Below, piece by piece: positions 6,084 through 6,845 of a DNA stretch of 6,845 nucleotides; the first letter of the stretch is position 1, and each line of letters opens with the position of its first letter. Both the position numbers and the translations under genes were made by a program. Source of the DNA: Desulfovibrio sp. (lineage in GTDB: Bacteria; Desulfobacterota; Desulfovibrionia; Desulfovibrionales; Desulfovibrionaceae); contig JAISXC010000159.1 of the NCBI GenBank assembly GCA_031270875.1, positions 1 through 6,845 of the forward strand, in the 5' to 3' direction. The notes beneath the pieces were generated by a model. It worked only from the letters and a program-made list of their open reading frames with translations. It did no database searches and was not told the origin of the DNA.

Positions 6084-6845
6084 TCAGCGTTCCCTGGCCC
6101 CGAACGTTCCGGGAGCCGCCTGCAGACAGACCATGCACCCAGCGCACAAGGTAGGGTCAACGGCCAGTTCGTCACCCTTGCGATAAAAAGCGGGACAGGC
6201 CAACTCGTTGAGGCATCGTTGGGCGCCTTCCCCCTGGCGAATCACAACGGCCGCGCGCGGCGCGTTTTTTTTCATGCGGCGGCGGGCGTAAAGCGCGCAG
6301 GGCTCCTCGGCAATCAGCACGCGCACCCCGGACTTGGCCTTCATCTCCCGGAAGGCCTTCAGAAGGGCCTTCAGGTTAAAGGCGCGAACCCTGGCGCACT
6401 CCGTCACGCCAAGGCCGCGCACGATGCTTTCCATATCCAGATGCCGGGCGCTTTGCCCAAGGACCGCCTGCTCCATGCCCGGATTCGGCTGATGCCCCGT
6501 CATGGCGGTGGTGCCGTTGTCAAGAATCACAAGGAGCAGATTGTGACGGTTGAAAACGGCATTGGCAAGCCCTGTCATGCCTGAATGAAAAAAGGTGGAG
6601 TCGCCGATGAAAGACACCACCGTCATGCCGGACGCCCATGCGAAGCCGCTGCCCGCCGAAACGGAAGATCCCATGCATACCAGGAAGTCCGCCATGCGCA
6701 GGGGCGGCGCGATGCCCAGCGTGTAGCAGCCGATGTCGCTGGCGTATACGGCCTCATCGCCGTATACCTGCCGCGCGGCGTAATAGACGGCGCGGTGCGA
6801 GCAGCCGGGACAAAGATTGGGGGCGCGGCCGGGCAAATCCGGCTC
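6084..6845 (-). CDS. iorA: Indolepyruvate:ferredoxin oxidoreductase, alpha subunit (C-terminal part, runs off the right edge)
   Basis: This is the last 253 residues of the large catalytic subunit; the N-terminal transketolase-like domains lie outside the window. Numbering from the edge, CPGCSHR (12-18) begins the thiamine-diphosphate domain. The cofactor motif runs from GDSTFFHSG (81-89) to ILDNGTTAMTGHQPNPG (107-123), which is essentially the family consensus. A C-terminal ferredoxin-like domain starts near residue 200. Most relatives have two four-cysteine motifs there. Here only C211, C217, C234, C237 and C240 remain, and the position of the last cysteine is Ala (A244). It acts with IorB, encoded 41 bases downstream, in fermentation of aromatic amino acids or, in reverse, in making aryl-pyruvates. 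The gene continues beyond 6845 with codons for Glu, Pro and Asp before LPGRAPNLCPGC, so the apparent TTG at 6836 is not a real start. Confidence 0.96.
   Translation of the reverse strand, partial: EPDLPGRAPNLCPGCSHRAVYYAARQVYGDEAVYASDIGCYTLGIAPPLRMADFLVCMGSSVSAGSGFAWASGMTVVSFIGDSTFFHSGMTGLANAVFNRHNLLLVILDNGTTAMTGHQPNPGMEQAVLGQSARHLDMESIVRGLGVTECARVRAFNLKALLKAFREMKAKSGVRVLIAEEPCALYARRRMKKNAPRAAVVIRQGEGAQRCLNELACPAFYRKGDELAVDPTLCAGCMVCLQAAPGTFGARER

Overview
The window is a compact stretch of bacterial chromosome, GC-rich and with short intergenic gaps. The gene mix suggests an anaerobe: an indolepyruvate:ferredoxin oxidoreductase, an APS-kinase-like protein and a PolA with a degenerate proofreading domain. 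My impression is a Desulfovibrionaceae-like sulfate reducer, but this is an inference from gene style and no sequence marker proves it.

Layout from left to right. Positions 1-302 (minus strand) hold the N-terminal part of an unrecognised small protein that starts at GTG and runs off the left edge. Positions 366-764 (minus) hold the C-terminal half of a nitrate/sulfonate/taurine-type ABC transporter permease whose N-terminal half is missing; this looks like a broken gene. After a gap of about 100 bases come an intrinsic terminator (871-905) and polA (896-3700, minus). PolA keeps intact 5' nuclease and polymerase sites but lacks the catalytic acids of the 3'-5' exonuclease. It is preceded by a near-consensus sigma70 promoter placed so close to the ATG that the mRNA is probably leaderless.

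Divergent from polA is an APS-kinase-like gene (3824-4414, plus), which converges with the next group across a 15-bp gap containing a perfect 10-bp palindrome. The right side is a minus-strand operon read from the right edge: iorA (3' part, 6084-6845), iorB (5443-6042) and a secreted D-Ala-D-Ala carboxypeptidase (4430-5446). The carboxypeptidase probably starts at a GTG overlapping the iorB stop codon.

IorA and IorB together oxidise aryl-pyruvates from aromatic amino acids with ferredoxin as acceptor. The visible IorA tail has lost the exact set of cysteines that would hold one of its two [4Fe-4S] clusters while keeping the full set for the other. I found no RNA gene, CRISPR array, transposase or integrase. 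No clearly novel multi-gene system is visible. The most interesting points are the one-cluster IorA, the leaderless-looking polA start, a clamp-binding-like motif in the PolA linker, and the translational coupling of a cell-wall enzyme to iorB.
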